In this document: piece by piece, positions 13,875 through 23,061 of the stretch
Layout: each line of letters opens with the position of its first letter
Position numbering within the stretch: position 1 is the first letter of the stretch
Program-made: the position numbers and the translations under genes
The notes under the pieces: model-generated
What the model saw: only the letters and a program-made list of their open reading frames with translations
Told to the model about the DNA's origin: nothing
Databases searched by the model: none
From: Macromonas nakdongensis
GTDB taxonomy: Bacteria; Pseudomonadota; Gammaproteobacteria; Burkholderiales; Burkholderiaceae_C
DNA: 49,960 bases
Direction of reading: 5' to 3'
Assembly (NCBI RefSeq): GCF_002837145.1
Contig: NZ_NWMV01000004.1
Location: forward strand, 1 to 49,960

Positions 13875-15077
13875 TCACAGGCGCGCCAACAGCTTGGCCG
13901 CCGGCAAGCGCAGCTTGACCTCGTCGGCGGCCAAGCCCCCCTGGATTTCGTGGGCGGGCTCAGCGGTGTCGCGCAGGGCCGGTTCACCCAGGGGCAAGCC
14001 GTGCCGGCCCAAGATGGCGAGCACCAACGGGATGTTGGCACGCCGCCCCCGCCGCACCACCACCGCCACCTCGCCGCTGCCCAAGCGCACATAGCTGCCT
14101 GGGATGTGGGCCCCCAGGGTCTTGACGAAAGCCGCCCCCACGGGGCTGGGCTGCCCGTCGGCACCGAGGTAGATGTCGCGCGCGGCGCGCACCGCCGACA
14201 GACCAGGGCGGTGCGCGCGCGGGCCAAGGCGTGCCACATAGATGTCGGCCAAACGCAGCAGCTGGATCGGCACGTCCATCCCGGAGCGACCGGCCGGGTA
14301 ACCGGTGCCCTCGGGGGTTTCGTGGTGGTCGCGCACCGCCCGCAGCCAGAGCGGATCGCGCACGCCCAGCTGTTGCAAGGCGGCCACACCCTGGCTCGGG
14401 TGGGCCTGCACCAAGGTGCGCTGGTCGGCGTTCAGGGGGCCGGCCTGCTGCGCCAGGGCGTCGTGCAGGCGCGACATGCCGATGTTCATGGTCAGGGCCG
14501 CACGCTGCAGGGCGGTGACGGTGTCGCCATCCAAACCCAGGGTCTGGCCGACCAGGCGGCACAACACCGCACACAACAGGGCGTGGGTGGCGCTGTAGCC
14601 CACGGTGCGGTCCTGCAAGAGCTGCACCAGCACAAACAGACTGTCGTCCACCCGGGTCCGGGTGACGGCCAGGATGCGGCGCTCGATCTGCGCCAGGCGC
14701 ACCTGGAATTCGTGCGCATGAGCGCCCTGGTGGAGCAAGGTGGCCAAGGTGCTGTGCAGGTCTGGCCAGGCCTGGGCGGCCGATTCGGGCACGGCCTCGT
14801 CCACCACTTCCAGCCCCATGGGTCGGGTCACCCCGGCAATGCTCTCCAGGCTCTGGTTGCCACGCACCATGCGGTCGATGGCCGCGGTGTAGCGGAAGGA
14901 CCAGGCCTTGTACTCGGCCTCGTCCACCATCGGCAGGTGCATGTGCAGGCGGTCGCGGTGGCGCTCGTCCTCGATCATCTCGCCCTTGCGCAGCAACAGC
15001 ACGCCGTGCGGGTCCCAGACGTTGACCGGGACCGGCGACTTCAGCGCGATGTCATCGAGCGGAAAGGGAACGTACAT
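13875..15077 (-). CDS. HD-GYP domain protein with degenerate HD dyad
   Basis: This protein of about 400 residues has an N-terminal DUF3391-like region (PVPVNVWDPHGVLLLRKGEM) and an HD-GYP domain. The signature HHETPEGTGYP near residue 250 is intact. The metal-binding His-Asp pair, normally LLHDIGK, reads LTMNIGM near residue 195, so both ligands are replaced by Met-Asn. HD-GYP proteins hydrolyse cyclic-di-GMP to GMP; this one is probably inactive as a phosphodiesterase or serves as a receptor. The start is uncertain: ATG at 15077 is chosen, with a TTG at 15104 as alternative. It is divergent from a second HD-GYP gene at 15186 that keeps the dyad. Confidence 0.82.
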   Translation of the reverse strand: MYVPFPLDDIALKSPVPVNVWDPHGVLLLRKGEMIEDERHRDRLHMHLPMVDEAEYKAWSFRYTAAIDRMVRGNQSLESIAGVTRPMGLEVVDEAVPESAAQAWPDLHSTLATLLHQGAHAHEFQVRLAQIERRILAVTRTRVDDSLFVLVQLLQDRTVGYSATHALLCAVLCRLVGQTLGLDGDTVTALQRAALTMNIGMSRLHDALAQQAGPLNADQRTLVQAHPSQGVAALQQLGVRDPLWLRAVRDHHETPEGTGYPAGRSGMDVPIQLLRLADIYVARLGPRAHRPGLSAVRAARDIYLGADGQPSPVGAAFVKTLGAHIPGSYVRLGSGEVAVVVRRGRRANIPLVLAILGRHGLPLGEPALRDTAEPAHEIQGGLAADEVKLRLPAAKLLARL

Positions 15078-15185
15078 GGTGGGCGTGCGCAATGTGAAGA
15101 CCAATGTACAACGGGAACGACCGGACGCAAAGTTTGTAGATAATGCAACGGTACTGCGCAGACCAAAGAAAGGGAGCCCATCGCC

Positions 15186-16475
15186 ATGCCGGACACCACC
15201 CGCCAGACCTTACCGGTGGCGGAGTTGCGCGTGGGCCTGTACGTGCACCTCGACCTGGGCTGGATGGACCACCCCTTCCCGTTTGGCAGCTTCAAGATCG
15301 GCTCGCAACAGCAGATCGACACGATCCGCGGCCTGGGCTTGAGCCGGGTGCGCTGGGACCCGAGCAAAAGCGATGTGCCGACGGCCAACAGCGCCCCGGG
15401 CCCCTCGCCGACGCCGCCCCGCACCGTCCCACCCCACGAGCCGGACCCGGCCGAAAGCGAACGGCAACGCCAGCGGCAGGCGGAACTGGCCGCGCAACGG
15501 CACGCCCTGCAACAGTGCGAACGCCGCTACGCCGAGGGCTCCCGGGCCTACAAGGCCATCCTCGACCACCTCCCGCTGCAGCCGCAGACCGCCAAGGCGG
15601 GCAGTGCCCAGCTGATCAATGGCATGGTGCTGACCCTGCTGGGCGACCAGGAGTCGGCGATCCGCCTGCTGTCGGAGCAGCAGGGCGACCGGGCCTCGCT
15701 GCACGCCATGAACGTGACCGTGCTCAGCCTGCTGCTGGGCAAAGCCATGGGCCTGTCCCAGGCCAGCTTGGAAGACCTGGGCCAGGCGGCCCTGCTGCAC
15801 GACGTGGGCAAGTCGGAGCTGCCCGACCGCGTCCGCCACCGGGACGACAGTTTCACCGCCGCGCACCACAAGCTCTACCAGGAACACGTGGCCCGCAGCG
15901 TGGCACAAGGCCAACGCATGGGCCTGTCGCCGCTGGCGCTGCTGACCGTGTCGCAGCACCACGAACTGGCCGACGGCAGCGGCTTCCCGAGCGGCTGCAA
16001 AGCGGACAAGCTGGCCCCGACCTCGCGCATCCTGGCCCTGATCAACCGCTACGATGGGCTGTGCAACCCGCCCAACCCGCTCAAGGCACTGACCCCGCAC
16101 GAGGCGTTGTCGCTGCTCTTCGCCACACAGAAGGAGCGGTTCGAGTCGACCACGCTCAGTGCTTTCATCCGCATGATGGGGGTCTACCCGCCGGGCTCGC
16201 TGGTGCAGCTCACCGACGGCCGCTTCGCGCTGGTGGCCTCGGTCAACTCCTCGCGACCGCTCAAGCCGCGGGTGCTGGTCCACGACCGCGGTGTCACCCG
16301 CGACGACGCGGTGCTGCTCGACCTGCAGGAGCAGCGCAGCGTGGGCATCCAGCGCAGCCTGCGGGCCGACCAACTGCCCCGCGCGTCCCTGGAATTCCTG
16401 GCACCGCGGCAACGCGTCTGCTACTACTTCGAGCGCGCGACCGGCCCCGCCGACCACCCGGAGGCCCTGGCGTGA
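15186..16475 (+). CDS. HD-GYP domain cyclic-di-GMP phosphodiesterase
   Basis: This 429-residue protein begins with a DUF3391-type segment (ELRVGLYVHLDLGWMDHPFP), continues through a proline-rich and coiled-coil linker (residues about 62-125), and ends in an HD-GYP domain. The dyad LLHDVGK is intact near residue 204, and HHELADGSGFP near residue 258 replaces the usual GYP tyrosine with phenylalanine. The later ALINRYDGL segment has Asn where many members have Asp. It probably hydrolyses cyclic-di-GMP to GMP. The ATG at 15186 has a clear ribosome-binding site (AAAGGGAG). Its stop overlaps the GTG start of the next gene, so the two are translationally coupled. Confidence 0.87.
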   Translation: MPDTTRQTLPVAELRVGLYVHLDLGWMDHPFPFGSFKIGSQQQIDTIRGLGLSRVRWDPSKSDVPTANSAPGPSPTPPRTVPPHEPDPAESERQRQRQAELAAQRHALQQCERRYAEGSRAYKAILDHLPLQPQTAKAGSAQLINGMVLTLLGDQESAIRLLSEQQGDRASLHAMNVTVLSLLLGKAMGLSQASLEDLGQAALLHDVGKSELPDRVRHRDDSFTAAHHKLYQEHVARSVAQGQRMGLSPLALLTVSQHHELADGSGFPSGCKADKLAPTSRILALINRYDGLCNPPNPLKALTPHEALSLLFATQKERFESTTLSAFIRMMGVYPPGSLVQLTDGRFALVASVNSSRPLKPRVLVHDRGVTRDDAVLLDLQEQRSVGIQRSLRADQLPRASLEFLAPRQRVCYYFERATGPADHPEALA

Positions 16476-18889
16476 GCTACCTGCACTGGGCCCCCCTGAC
16501 CGAAGGCCTGCTGGAAGCCGTGTGGGTGGTCGACCCGGCCACCCGCTGCATCCTGACCGCCAACGGCGCCGCCGCCCGCCTGCAGCAGCTCGACCCCGGC
16601 GCGCTCACCGGCGTGCCCGTGGCCGACATGGTGGCCACCCCGGAAGACCGCTTTTTCTGGGAAGGACTGGCGCCCGAGCAGACCGAGGTCCTGCACTCCA
16701 ACACCCAGCTGCGCCGGGCCGACGGCAGCACGGTCTGGGTGGAGCGCCGCGTGACGCCGGTGCGCACAGAAGACGGCCAGCAGGTCTACCTGGTGGCCAT
16801 GCAGGACACCACCGCGCAGCGCCAGGCCCAGCAGCAGCTCGAAGAACTGCTCGGCGAGCTGCGCGCCACGCTCGAATCCACCGCCGACGGCATCCTGGTG
16901 TGCGACCTGGAGGGCGGCATCCGCGCTTTCAACCACCTGTTTGCCACGATGTGGGACCTGCCGCCCGAACTGCTGTCCCACCGGGAGGATGCGGCGGTGT
17001 TCGCCTACATCGCCAACAGCGTGCCCGACCCGGCGCCCTACCTGCAGCGCCTGGGCCAGATCCAGCGCACCCCGCTGGCCGAAGCCAGCGATGTGCTGGT
17101 GCTGCGCAACGGCCGCGTGCTGGAACGGATTTCGCGCCCACAACTGGCCCGGGGGCGCCCCATTGGCCGGGTGTACGCCTACCGCGACATCACCGAACGC
17201 TCGGCCACCGAAGCCCAGCTGAAGCTGGCGGCCAAGGTCTTCGAGTCCAGCCTGGAGGCGATTTTCGTCACCGACCCGCAGCACCGCATCGAAGTCTGCA
17301 ACCCGGTGGCCGAACGCATGGCACAGCGCTCCACCCAGGCACTGCAAGGGCAGTCCGCACGCGAACTGTTCTACTCCCCCACCCACCCCGACTGGCTCCT
17401 CGACCTGGACGACAAACTCCACAACCGGGGCTACTGGGAAGGCGACATCTGGCTGCGCCTGGCAGATGGTTCGGCCACTGCCCTCCAAGCCTCATGGGTG
17501 GTGCTGCGCAATGCCCAGGGCACACCGCTGAACACGGTGTTGTTCGTCAAGGACCTGTCGGAAAAACTGGCCGCGCAGCAGCGCATCGAGCAACTGGCCT
17601 ACACCGACGCGCTCACCGGCCTGCCGAACCGCCTGATGTTGACCGAGCGCATCACCCACGGCATCCGGCTGGCCGAGCGCAACGGTGCCCGCTTCGCGGT
17701 GCTGTTCCTCGACCTCGACCGCTTCAAGAGCATCAACGACTCGCTCGGCCACCTGTTCGGCGACATGGTGCTGATCGAAATCGCTCAACGCCTGAAAAAC
17801 TGCCTGCGCCAGACCGACACCCTGTGCCGGCTGGGGGGCGACGAGTTCGTCATCCACCTGCACGACGCCGACGCGGCCGGCGCCGAAATTTCGGCGCAAC
17901 GGATCATCGACGCGGTCATCCGGCCGGTGCAGATCGAGGACATGAGCTTCAACCTGTCGTGCAGCGTGGGCATCGCGATGTACCCCGACGACGGCAAGAC
18001 ATTGGACGAACTGATCCAGCACGCCGACACGGCGATGTACCAGGTCAAGGAACGGGGCAAGGGTCACTACCGCTTCTACCGCCCGCAGATGAACGCGGAC
18101 CTGCTGTCGCGCATCCAGATGGACCACGCGATGCGCGAAGGCCTCAAGCGCCAGGAATTCGTGCTGCACTACCAGCCCCGCGCCAGCCTGCAGACCGGGG
18201 AGATGGGGGCCTGCGAGGCCCTGGTGCGCTGGAACCACCCGGAGCGGGGCATGGTGCCACCGGGCACCTTCATCACGGTGGCCGAAGAGTCGGGCTTCAT
18301 CGTCGCCCTGGGCGACTGGGTGCTGCAGGAAGCGGTGCGCCAGGCCGCCGCCTGGCTGCACCAGGGCACGCCCTGCCAGGTGGCGGTGAACGTGTCGGCG
18401 CTGCAGTTCCAACAGACCCATTTTGTGGCGGTGGTCGCCAGCACCCTGGCCCAGCACGGGCTGCCGGCCCACCTGCTGGAACTGGAGTTGACCGAATCCA
18501 TCCTGATCCACGACGCCGACGAGGCGCTCGAACGCCTGCAGGCCCTGGCCGACCTGGGCCTGCACCTGGCGCTGGACGATTTTGGCACGGGCTATTCCAG
18601 CCTGACCTACCTCAAGCGTTTCCCGCTGCACAAGCTCAAGATCGACCGCAGCTTCATCGTCTCGCTGCACCAGGACGAGACCGACACGGCCATCGTCTCG
18701 GCCATCATCCAGATGGGCCACGCCATGAACATGCAGGTGGTGGCCGAGGGGGTGGAATTGCCGGCCCAGCACCGCGTGCTCAGCGCCCTGGGCTGCGACC
18801 AGTTCCAGGGCTTCCTGTTCTCACCGGCGGTGCCGCCGGACGATTTCCAGCGGCACCTGGCCGCCGGCTGGCGCGCTCAGGTGGATTGA
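16472..18889 (+). CDS. PAS-GGDEF-EAL cyclic-di-GMP protein
   Basis: This 805-residue cytosolic protein carries three PAS-like sensor modules (roughly residues 5-120, 125-245 and 250-365), then GGDEF and EAL domains. Both catalytic motifs look intact. LGGDEF lies near residue 455 with an RQTD I-site five residues upstream. CEALVRWNHP near residue 580, ELTESIL, DDFGTGYSSLTYLK and KIDRSF supply the EAL metal and substrate sites. It could synthesise or degrade cyclic-di-GMP; which dominates cannot be read from sequence. The start is GTG at 16472, overlapping the TGA of the HD-GYP gene, with GGAGG eight bases upstream. The last 13 bp overlap the convergent thioredoxin gene. Confidence 0.9.
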   Translation: MSYLHWAPLTEGLLEAVWVVDPATRCILTANGAAARLQQLDPGALTGVPVADMVATPEDRFFWEGLAPEQTEVLHSNTQLRRADGSTVWVERRVTPVRTEDGQQVYLVAMQDTTAQRQAQQQLEELLGELRATLESTADGILVCDLEGGIRAFNHLFATMWDLPPELLSHREDAAVFAYIANSVPDPAPYLQRLGQIQRTPLAEASDVLVLRNGRVLERISRPQLARGRPIGRVYAYRDITERSATEAQLKLAAKVFESSLEAIFVTDPQHRIEVCNPVAERMAQRSTQALQGQSARELFYSPTHPDWLLDLDDKLHNRGYWEGDIWLRLADGSATALQASWVVLRNAQGTPLNTVLFVKDLSEKLAAQQRIEQLAYTDALTGLPNRLMLTERITHGIRLAERNGARFAVLFLDLDRFKSINDSLGHLFGDMVLIEIAQRLKNCLRQTDTLCRLGGDEFVIHLHDADAAGAEISAQRIIDAVIRPVQIEDMSFNLSCSVGIAMYPDDGKTLDELIQHADTAMYQVKERGKGHYRFYRPQMNADLLSRIQMDHAMREGLKRQEFVLHYQPRASLQTGEMGACEALVRWNHPERGMVPPGTFITVAEESGFIVALGDWVLQEAVRQAAAWLHQGTPCQVAVNVSALQFQQTHFVAVVASTLAQHGLPAHLLELELTESILIHDADEALERLQALADLGLHLALDDFGTGYSSLTYLKRFPLHKLKIDRSFIVSLHQDETDTAIVSAIIQMGHAMNMQVVAEGVELPAQHRVLSALGCDQFQGFLFSPAVPPDDFQRHLAAGWRAQVD

Positions 18890-19398
18890 GCCCAGGCCTG
18901 CAGGTCCTCCAGATGGACCTGGCCGATCTTGCGCTGGGCGATCTGCCCGGCGGCATTGAACACCACGGTGAAGGGCAGGCCTCCCGTGGCATTGCCCAAC
19001 TGGCGGCTCAGTTCGGTACCGCCCAGGCCGGCCAGGCCGACCGGGAAGGCCAGGGGCAGGCGCTGCAGGAACTGCCGCACCGCACTGGGCTGGTCCACCG
19101 CCAAACCCAAGACCTGCCAGCCCTGGGCCTGGCGTTCGGCGTAGAAAGCGTTGAGCAGGGGCAGCTCCTCCACGCAGGGCGGGCACCAGGTGGCCCAGAA
19201 ATTGAGCAGCAGCGGGCGGCCCTGGAAGCGCTGCATGGCCAGGGGCTGACCCGCCGGGGTGTCCCAGGTCTGGGTCCAGAAGCCCGGCAATGCGCCGTCC
19301 GCCACCGCCGTCGGCGCCAGCCGCCACCAAGCCAGTCCGGCGCCGGCCAGACCGGCAGCGGCAGCCACGCCGCCCATCAGAAGTCGTCGTTGGTTCAT
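18877..19398 (-). CDS. TlpA/ResA-type thiol-disulphide oxidoreductase
   Basis: This 173-residue protein is a periplasmic redoxin. An N-terminal signal or anchor ([20 protein letters not shown]) is preceded by an RR pair (NQRRLLMGG), so export may be by the Tat or Sec route. The thioredoxin-fold motif NFWATWCPPCVEELPLLNAF near residues 68-80 holds the catalytic CxxC, and GGLPFTVVF contains the cis-proline. Such proteins reduce disulphides, often in cytochrome c maturation. Its ATG overlaps the stop of the upstream gene at 19395-19398, so it is co-translated with it. It is convergent with the PAS-GGDEF-EAL gene. Confidence 0.9.
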   Translation of the reverse strand: MNQRRLLMGGVAAAAGLAGAGLAWWRLAPTAVADGALPGFWTQTWDTPAGQPLAMQRFQGRPLLLNFWATWCPPCVEELPLLNAFYAERQAQGWQVLGLAVDQPSAVRQFLQRLPLAFPVGLAGLGGTELSRQLGNATGGLPFTVVFNAAGQIAQRKIGQVHLEDLQAWAQST

Positions 19399-19997
19399 GG
19401 TTGATCGGAGTCGCTGGTGTTCAACAAGTTTCGCACGGCCTGGGCGTCACCGCGCGGTTTGCGGCCGGCGTCGTCGGGCAGCAGGCTGCCACGCTCGGCG
19501 CGGCCGTCGTTCACCAGCAGGTGCACGCCAACCCAGGTCTGCAGCGCGTCGCAGCGGCTGCGCAGGCTCAGGGCCTCGACTTCGCGGCCGTGCAGCCCGG
19601 TCACCGACTGGGCCTCGTACTCCACGCCGCGGTTGATCAGGGTCAGCTCCACCGCCTTGGGGTCGTCGCTGAAGAGCTGCAGGTAAATGTCGCTGAGCTG
19701 GGTCGCGGTGCCATGCCAGACGGCGCCACCCAGCAGCGGGCGGAATTCGGCCAGGCGCTCCATCCAGACCAGCGCCAGCTCGCGCAGAGCGCGCAATTCG
19801 CCCGGCTGGGTGTCGGCATGGAACAAGGCGATGTGCTCGCGCACCGCCGCCTCCAGCGCGAAGTTGTCGGGCAAGGCGGTGCGCGGCGGCAGACCCAAGG
19901 CCTTGAGCGCCCGCTTTTTCGCGGGGCCGTACTCCAGCCCCTCGTCCACCACCAGGGCCGCGGCGGCCATGGCGATTTCCTGTTGCAAAGTGTCCAT
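19395..19997 (-). CDS. Conserved hypothetical protein, 200 residues
   Basis: No family is recognised with confidence. The 200-residue product starts MDTLQQEIAMAAAALVVDEG and is predicted soluble and mostly helical. The stretch GGAVWHGTATQLSDIYLQLF faintly resembles the glycine plus SD-x-D region of minimal nucleotidyltransferases, but this is weak. The start chosen is ATG at 19997, divergent from mpl with 70 bp between. Its stop overlaps the start of the thioredoxin gene, so the two probably form an operon. Confidence 0.7.
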   Translation of the reverse strand: MDTLQQEIAMAAAALVVDEGLEYGPAKKRALKALGLPPRTALPDNFALEAAVREHIALFHADTQPGELRALRELALVWMERLAEFRPLLGGAVWHGTATQLSDIYLQLFSDDPKAVELTLINRGVEYEAQSVTGLHGREVEALSLRSRCDALQTWVGVHLLVNDGRAERGSLLPDDAGRKPRGDAQAVRNLLNTSDSDQP

Positions 19998-20067
19998 GGG
20001 GCGATTGTCGGCCAAGGCCGAATGCCCCCGGCCGGGCGCGGGTCGGGCGGCGCCGATAATGGCGGCC

Positions 20068-21468
20068 ATGCACATACACATTCTGGGAATTTGCGGCACC
20101 TTCATGGGCGGCGTGGCCGCGCTGGCGCGCGAAGCCGGGCACCGGGTCACCGGCTGCGACGCCGGCGTCTACCCCCCCATGAGCGACCAGTTGCGGGCCC
20201 TGGGCATCGACCTGATCGAGGGCTTTGGCGCCGACCAACTGGCGCTGCAACCCGACGTGTTCGTGGTGGGCAACGTGGTGTCGCGCGCCCGCCTGCCCGA
20301 CGGCAACCCCAAGTTCCCGCTGATGGAGGCCATTCTGGACAGCGGCGCCCGCTACACCAGCGGCCCACAGTGGATGAGCGAGCACATCCTGCACGGCCGC
20401 CATGTGCTGGCGGTGGCCGGCACCCACGGCAAGACCACCACCACCTCCATGCTGGCCTGGGTGCTGGAACACGCCGGCCAGCAGCCTGGGTTCCTGGTGG
20501 GCGGGGTGCCGCTGAACTTCGGCGTCTCGGCCCGGCTGGGCACGGGCGCGCCGTTCGTGATCGAGGCCGACGAGTACGACACCGCCTTTTTCGACAAGCG
20601 CAGCAAGTTCGTGCACTACCGCCCGCGCACCGCGGTGCTGAACAACCTGGAGTTCGACCACGCCGACATCTTCGACGACCTGGCCGCCATCGAACGGCAG
20701 TTCCACCACCTGGTGCGCACCGTGCCGGGCAGTGGGCGGGTGGTGGTCAACGGCCTGGAGGAAAGCCTGGCGCGGGTGCTGCACCAAGGCTGCTGGAGCG
20801 AACAGCGCAGCTTTGGCGCGGCGGTGAGCGACTACACCGCCGACGGCGACGCCAGCGACTTCGCCGTGCTGCACCGGGGCCGCCCGGTGGCCCGGGTGCG
20901 CTGGGGCCTGGGCGGGGTGCACAACCAGCTCAACGCGCTGGCGGCCATCGCTGCGGCCGAGCACCTGGGCGTGGCCCCGGCGCTGGCGGCCGAGGCGCTG
21001 GGGCGCTTCCAGAACGTCAAGCGGCGCATGGAGTTGCGCGGCCGGGTGGCGCGGCCGGACGGCGACATCGCCGTGTACGACGACTTTGCCCACCACCCCA
21101 CCGCCATCCGCACCACGGTGGACGGGCTGCGCCGCCAGCTCGACCGCAGCGGCCAGGGCACGGCGCGCATCCTGGCGGTGTTCGAGCCCCGCTCCAACAC
21201 CATGAAACTGGGCACCATGAAGGCGCAACTGCCCTGGAGCCTGGAGCACGCCGACCTGGCCTTCTGCCACAGCGGCGGGCTGGGCTGGGACGCGGCCGAC
21301 GCGCTCGCGCCCATGGGCGAACGCGCACAGGTGGCGCCGGACATCGACACCCTGGTGCGCCAGGTGGTGGCTGCCGCGCGCCCGGGCGACCAGCTGCTGT
21401 GCATGAGCAACGGCGGATTCGGCGGTGTGCACGACCGCCTGCTCGCGGCCCTGCAAGTGCCGGGCTGA
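20068..21468 (+). CDS. mpl: UDP-N-acetylmuramate:L-alanyl-gamma-D-glutamyl-meso-diaminopimelate ligase
   Basis: Mpl joins the tripeptide salvaged during cell wall turnover to UDP-MurNAc, recycling peptidoglycan. The 466-residue product has the Mur ligase layout: an N-terminal nucleotide fold (MHIHILGICGTFMGGVAALA), the ATP loop [12 protein letters not shown] near residue 117, EADEYDTAFFDKRSKF typical of Mpl, and C-terminal YDDFAHHPTAIRTT and FEPRSNTMKLG. The last two distinguish Mpl from MurC. An in-frame ATG at 20059 is an alternative start three codons earlier. The gene stands apart from the main mur cluster. Confidence 0.95.
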   Translation: MHIHILGICGTFMGGVAALAREAGHRVTGCDAGVYPPMSDQLRALGIDLIEGFGADQLALQPDVFVVGNVVSRARLPDGNPKFPLMEAILDSGARYTSGPQWMSEHILHGRHVLAVAGTHGKTTTTSMLAWVLEHAGQQPGFLVGGVPLNFGVSARLGTGAPFVIEADEYDTAFFDKRSKFVHYRPRTAVLNNLEFDHADIFDDLAAIERQFHHLVRTVPGSGRVVVNGLEESLARVLHQGCWSEQRSFGAAVSDYTADGDASDFAVLHRGRPVARVRWGLGGVHNQLNALAAIAAAEHLGVAPALAAEALGRFQNVKRRMELRGRVARPDGDIAVYDDFAHHPTAIRTTVDGLRRQLDRSGQGTARILAVFEPRSNTMKLGTMKAQLPWSLEHADLAFCHSGGLGWDAADALAPMGERAQVAPDIDTLVRQVVAAARPGDQLLCMSNGGFGGVHDRLLAALQVPG

Positions 21469-21478
21469 GCGCGGCGCG

Positions 21479-21799
21479 TCAGTATGAGACGGTCAGCGAG
21501 GGCACGTCCACCCGCACCACCGGCTTGACGAGCGTGGCGCTCACCGCCCGGGCGTAGACCATGGCCCAGGGCCGGTGCGCCGGGTCGGTGAAACGACTTT
21601 CGCCCACCGCCTGGGCGATCGCCAGCGCCTTGTCGGCCAACAGCACCTTGCCGGTCAGGCGCAGGGGTTCGCACCCCAGTTCGTGGAACTGGTCGTCCAG
21701 CCAAGCGCGGGCCATGTCATGCGGCATGGGCTGCACCTCTTCCAAGTCAAAGGTGTGGCGGGACGCATCGCCCCAACTGACGATCACCTGGCTGCGCAT
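21479..21799 (-). CDS. Conserved hypothetical protein, 106 residues
   Basis: The family is not recognised. The 106-residue product starts MRSQVIVSWGDASRHTFDLE and contains VLLADKALAIAQAVGESRF; it is soluble with a mixed alpha/beta composition. The ATG at 21799 is preceded by AGGAGC on the minus strand, which sets the start; the longer frame upstream overlaps the aroG 3' end and is not used. It lies 67 bp downstream of aroG on the same strand and might be cotranscribed with it. Confidence 0.7.
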   Translation of the reverse strand: MRSQVIVSWGDASRHTFDLEEVQPMPHDMARAWLDDQFHELGCEPLRLTGKVLLADKALAIAQAVGESRFTDPAHRPWAMVYARAVSATLVKPVVRVDVPSLTVSY

Positions 21800-21866
21800 G
21801 GGTGCGGGCTCCTGTGTGTGGTGTGCAAGCGGATCGGCCCCATTGTGCAGCCGACCCGTCCCGGCA

Positions 21867-23015
21867 TCAAGCCTTGGCCTTGCCGCCCTTGTGCTGGGCG
21901 CGGCGGGCGCTGACGGCGTCCGACAGGGTCTGCAGCAACTGCACCGAGTGGTTCCAGTCGATGCAGGCGTCGGTGATGCTCTTGCCGTATTCCAGGGCGC
22001 ACACGTCGTCCTTGCCGGGCGTGAACTTCTGCGCGCCGGCGTGGATGTGGCTTTCCACCATGACACCGAAGACCTGGCGCGAACCGGCGCGGAGCTGTTC
22101 GGCGATGTCGGCGGCCACGTCCATCTGCTTCTGGTGCTGCTTGCTGCTGTTGGCGTGGCTGCAGTCCACCATCAGGGTGGCGGGCAGCTTGGCGGCTTCG
22201 AGTTCGGCACAGGCCGCAGCGACGCTGGCGGCGTCGTAGTTCGGGGCCTTGCCGCCGCGCAGGATCACGTGGCAGTCCGGGTTGCCCTTGGTCTGCACGA
22301 TGGCAACCTGGCCGTTCTTGTGCACCGACAGAAAATGGTGGCCGCGCGAGGCGGCTTGGATGGCGTCGGTGGCGATGCGGATGTTGCCGTCGGTGCCGTT
22401 CTTGAAGCCGATGGGCGCGGAAATGCCCGAGGCCAGCTCGCGGTGCACCTGGCTTTCGGTGGTGCGCGCGCCGATGGCGCCCCAGGAGATCAGGTCACCG
22501 ATGTACTGCGGGCTGATCACGTCGAGGAACTCGCTGCCCGCCGGCAGGCCCAGGCGGTTGATTTCCAGCAGCAGCTGGCGCGCGATGCGCAGGCCTTCGT
22601 CGATCTTGAAGCTGCCGTCGAGGTAGGGGTCGTTGATCAGACCCTTCCAACCCACGGTGGTTCGCGGCTTCTCGAAGTACACCCGCATCACGATTTCCAG
22701 CGTGTCCTTGTACTGCTCGCGCATGTCCTTGAGGCGGCGGGCGTAGTCCATGGCCGCGGCCGGGTCGTGGATGGAGCACGGCCCGATGACGACCAGCAGC
22801 CGGTCGTCCTTGCCCTGCAGGATCTGGTGGATGGTCTTGCGGGTGCTGGCGATGAGTTTTTCCACCTCGGTGCCCTGGATCGGGAAGAAGCGGATGAGGT
22901 GTTCGGGCGGAGGCAACACGGTGATGTCCTGGATGCGTTGGTCGTCGGTCTGGCTGGTGCGGTCGGCGGGGTGCGCATACCAGACGTCGGTCGCGGCGGT
23001 GGCGGCTTTGCTCAT
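21867..23015 (-). CDS. aroG: 3-deoxy-7-phosphoheptulonate (DAHP) synthase, class I
   Basis: This enzyme condenses phosphoenolpyruvate and erythrose 4-phosphate, the first step of aromatic amino acid synthesis. The 382-residue sequence has the class I signatures: VVIGPCSIHDPAAAMDYARR, MRVYFEKPRTTVGWKGLIND, GARTTESQVHRELASG, GFKNGTDG, and VDCSHANSSKQ. It is somewhat longer than E. coli AroG because of an N-terminal extension of about 25 residues. Which amino acid feeds back on the enzyme cannot be told safely. The gene lies behind a leader peptide, antiterminator and intrinsic terminator (23062-23193), so transcription is probably controlled by the supply of charged Phe/Tyr tRNA. Confidence 0.95.
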   Translation of the reverse strand: MSKAATAATDVWYAHPADRTSQTDDQRIQDITVLPPPEHLIRFFPIQGTEVEKLIASTRKTIHQILQGKDDRLLVVIGPCSIHDPAAAMDYARRLKDMREQYKDTLEIVMRVYFEKPRTTVGWKGLINDPYLDGSFKIDEGLRIARQLLLEINRLGLPAGSEFLDVISPQYIGDLISWGAIGARTTESQVHRELASGISAPIGFKNGTDGNIRIATDAIQAASRGHHFLSVHKNGQVAIVQTKGNPDCHVILRGGKAPNYDAASVAAACAELEAAKLPATLMVDCSHANSSKQHQKQMDVAADIAEQLRAGSRQVFGVMVESHIHAGAQKFTPGKDDVCALEYGKSITDACIDWNHSVQLLQTLSDAVSARRAQHKGGKAKA

Positions 23016-23061
23016 CGTGAGGTCCTGTCCTGAAAAAGTGTCAAAGGGGGTGGGTGTGGGC

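Noticed and set aside
16291-19404. 1037-codon plus-strand frame overlapping the PAS-GGDEF-EAL gene
   Set aside because: The product is rich in Arg, Pro, Gly and Ala with no motif. The PAS, GGDEF and EAL motifs lie in the other frame.
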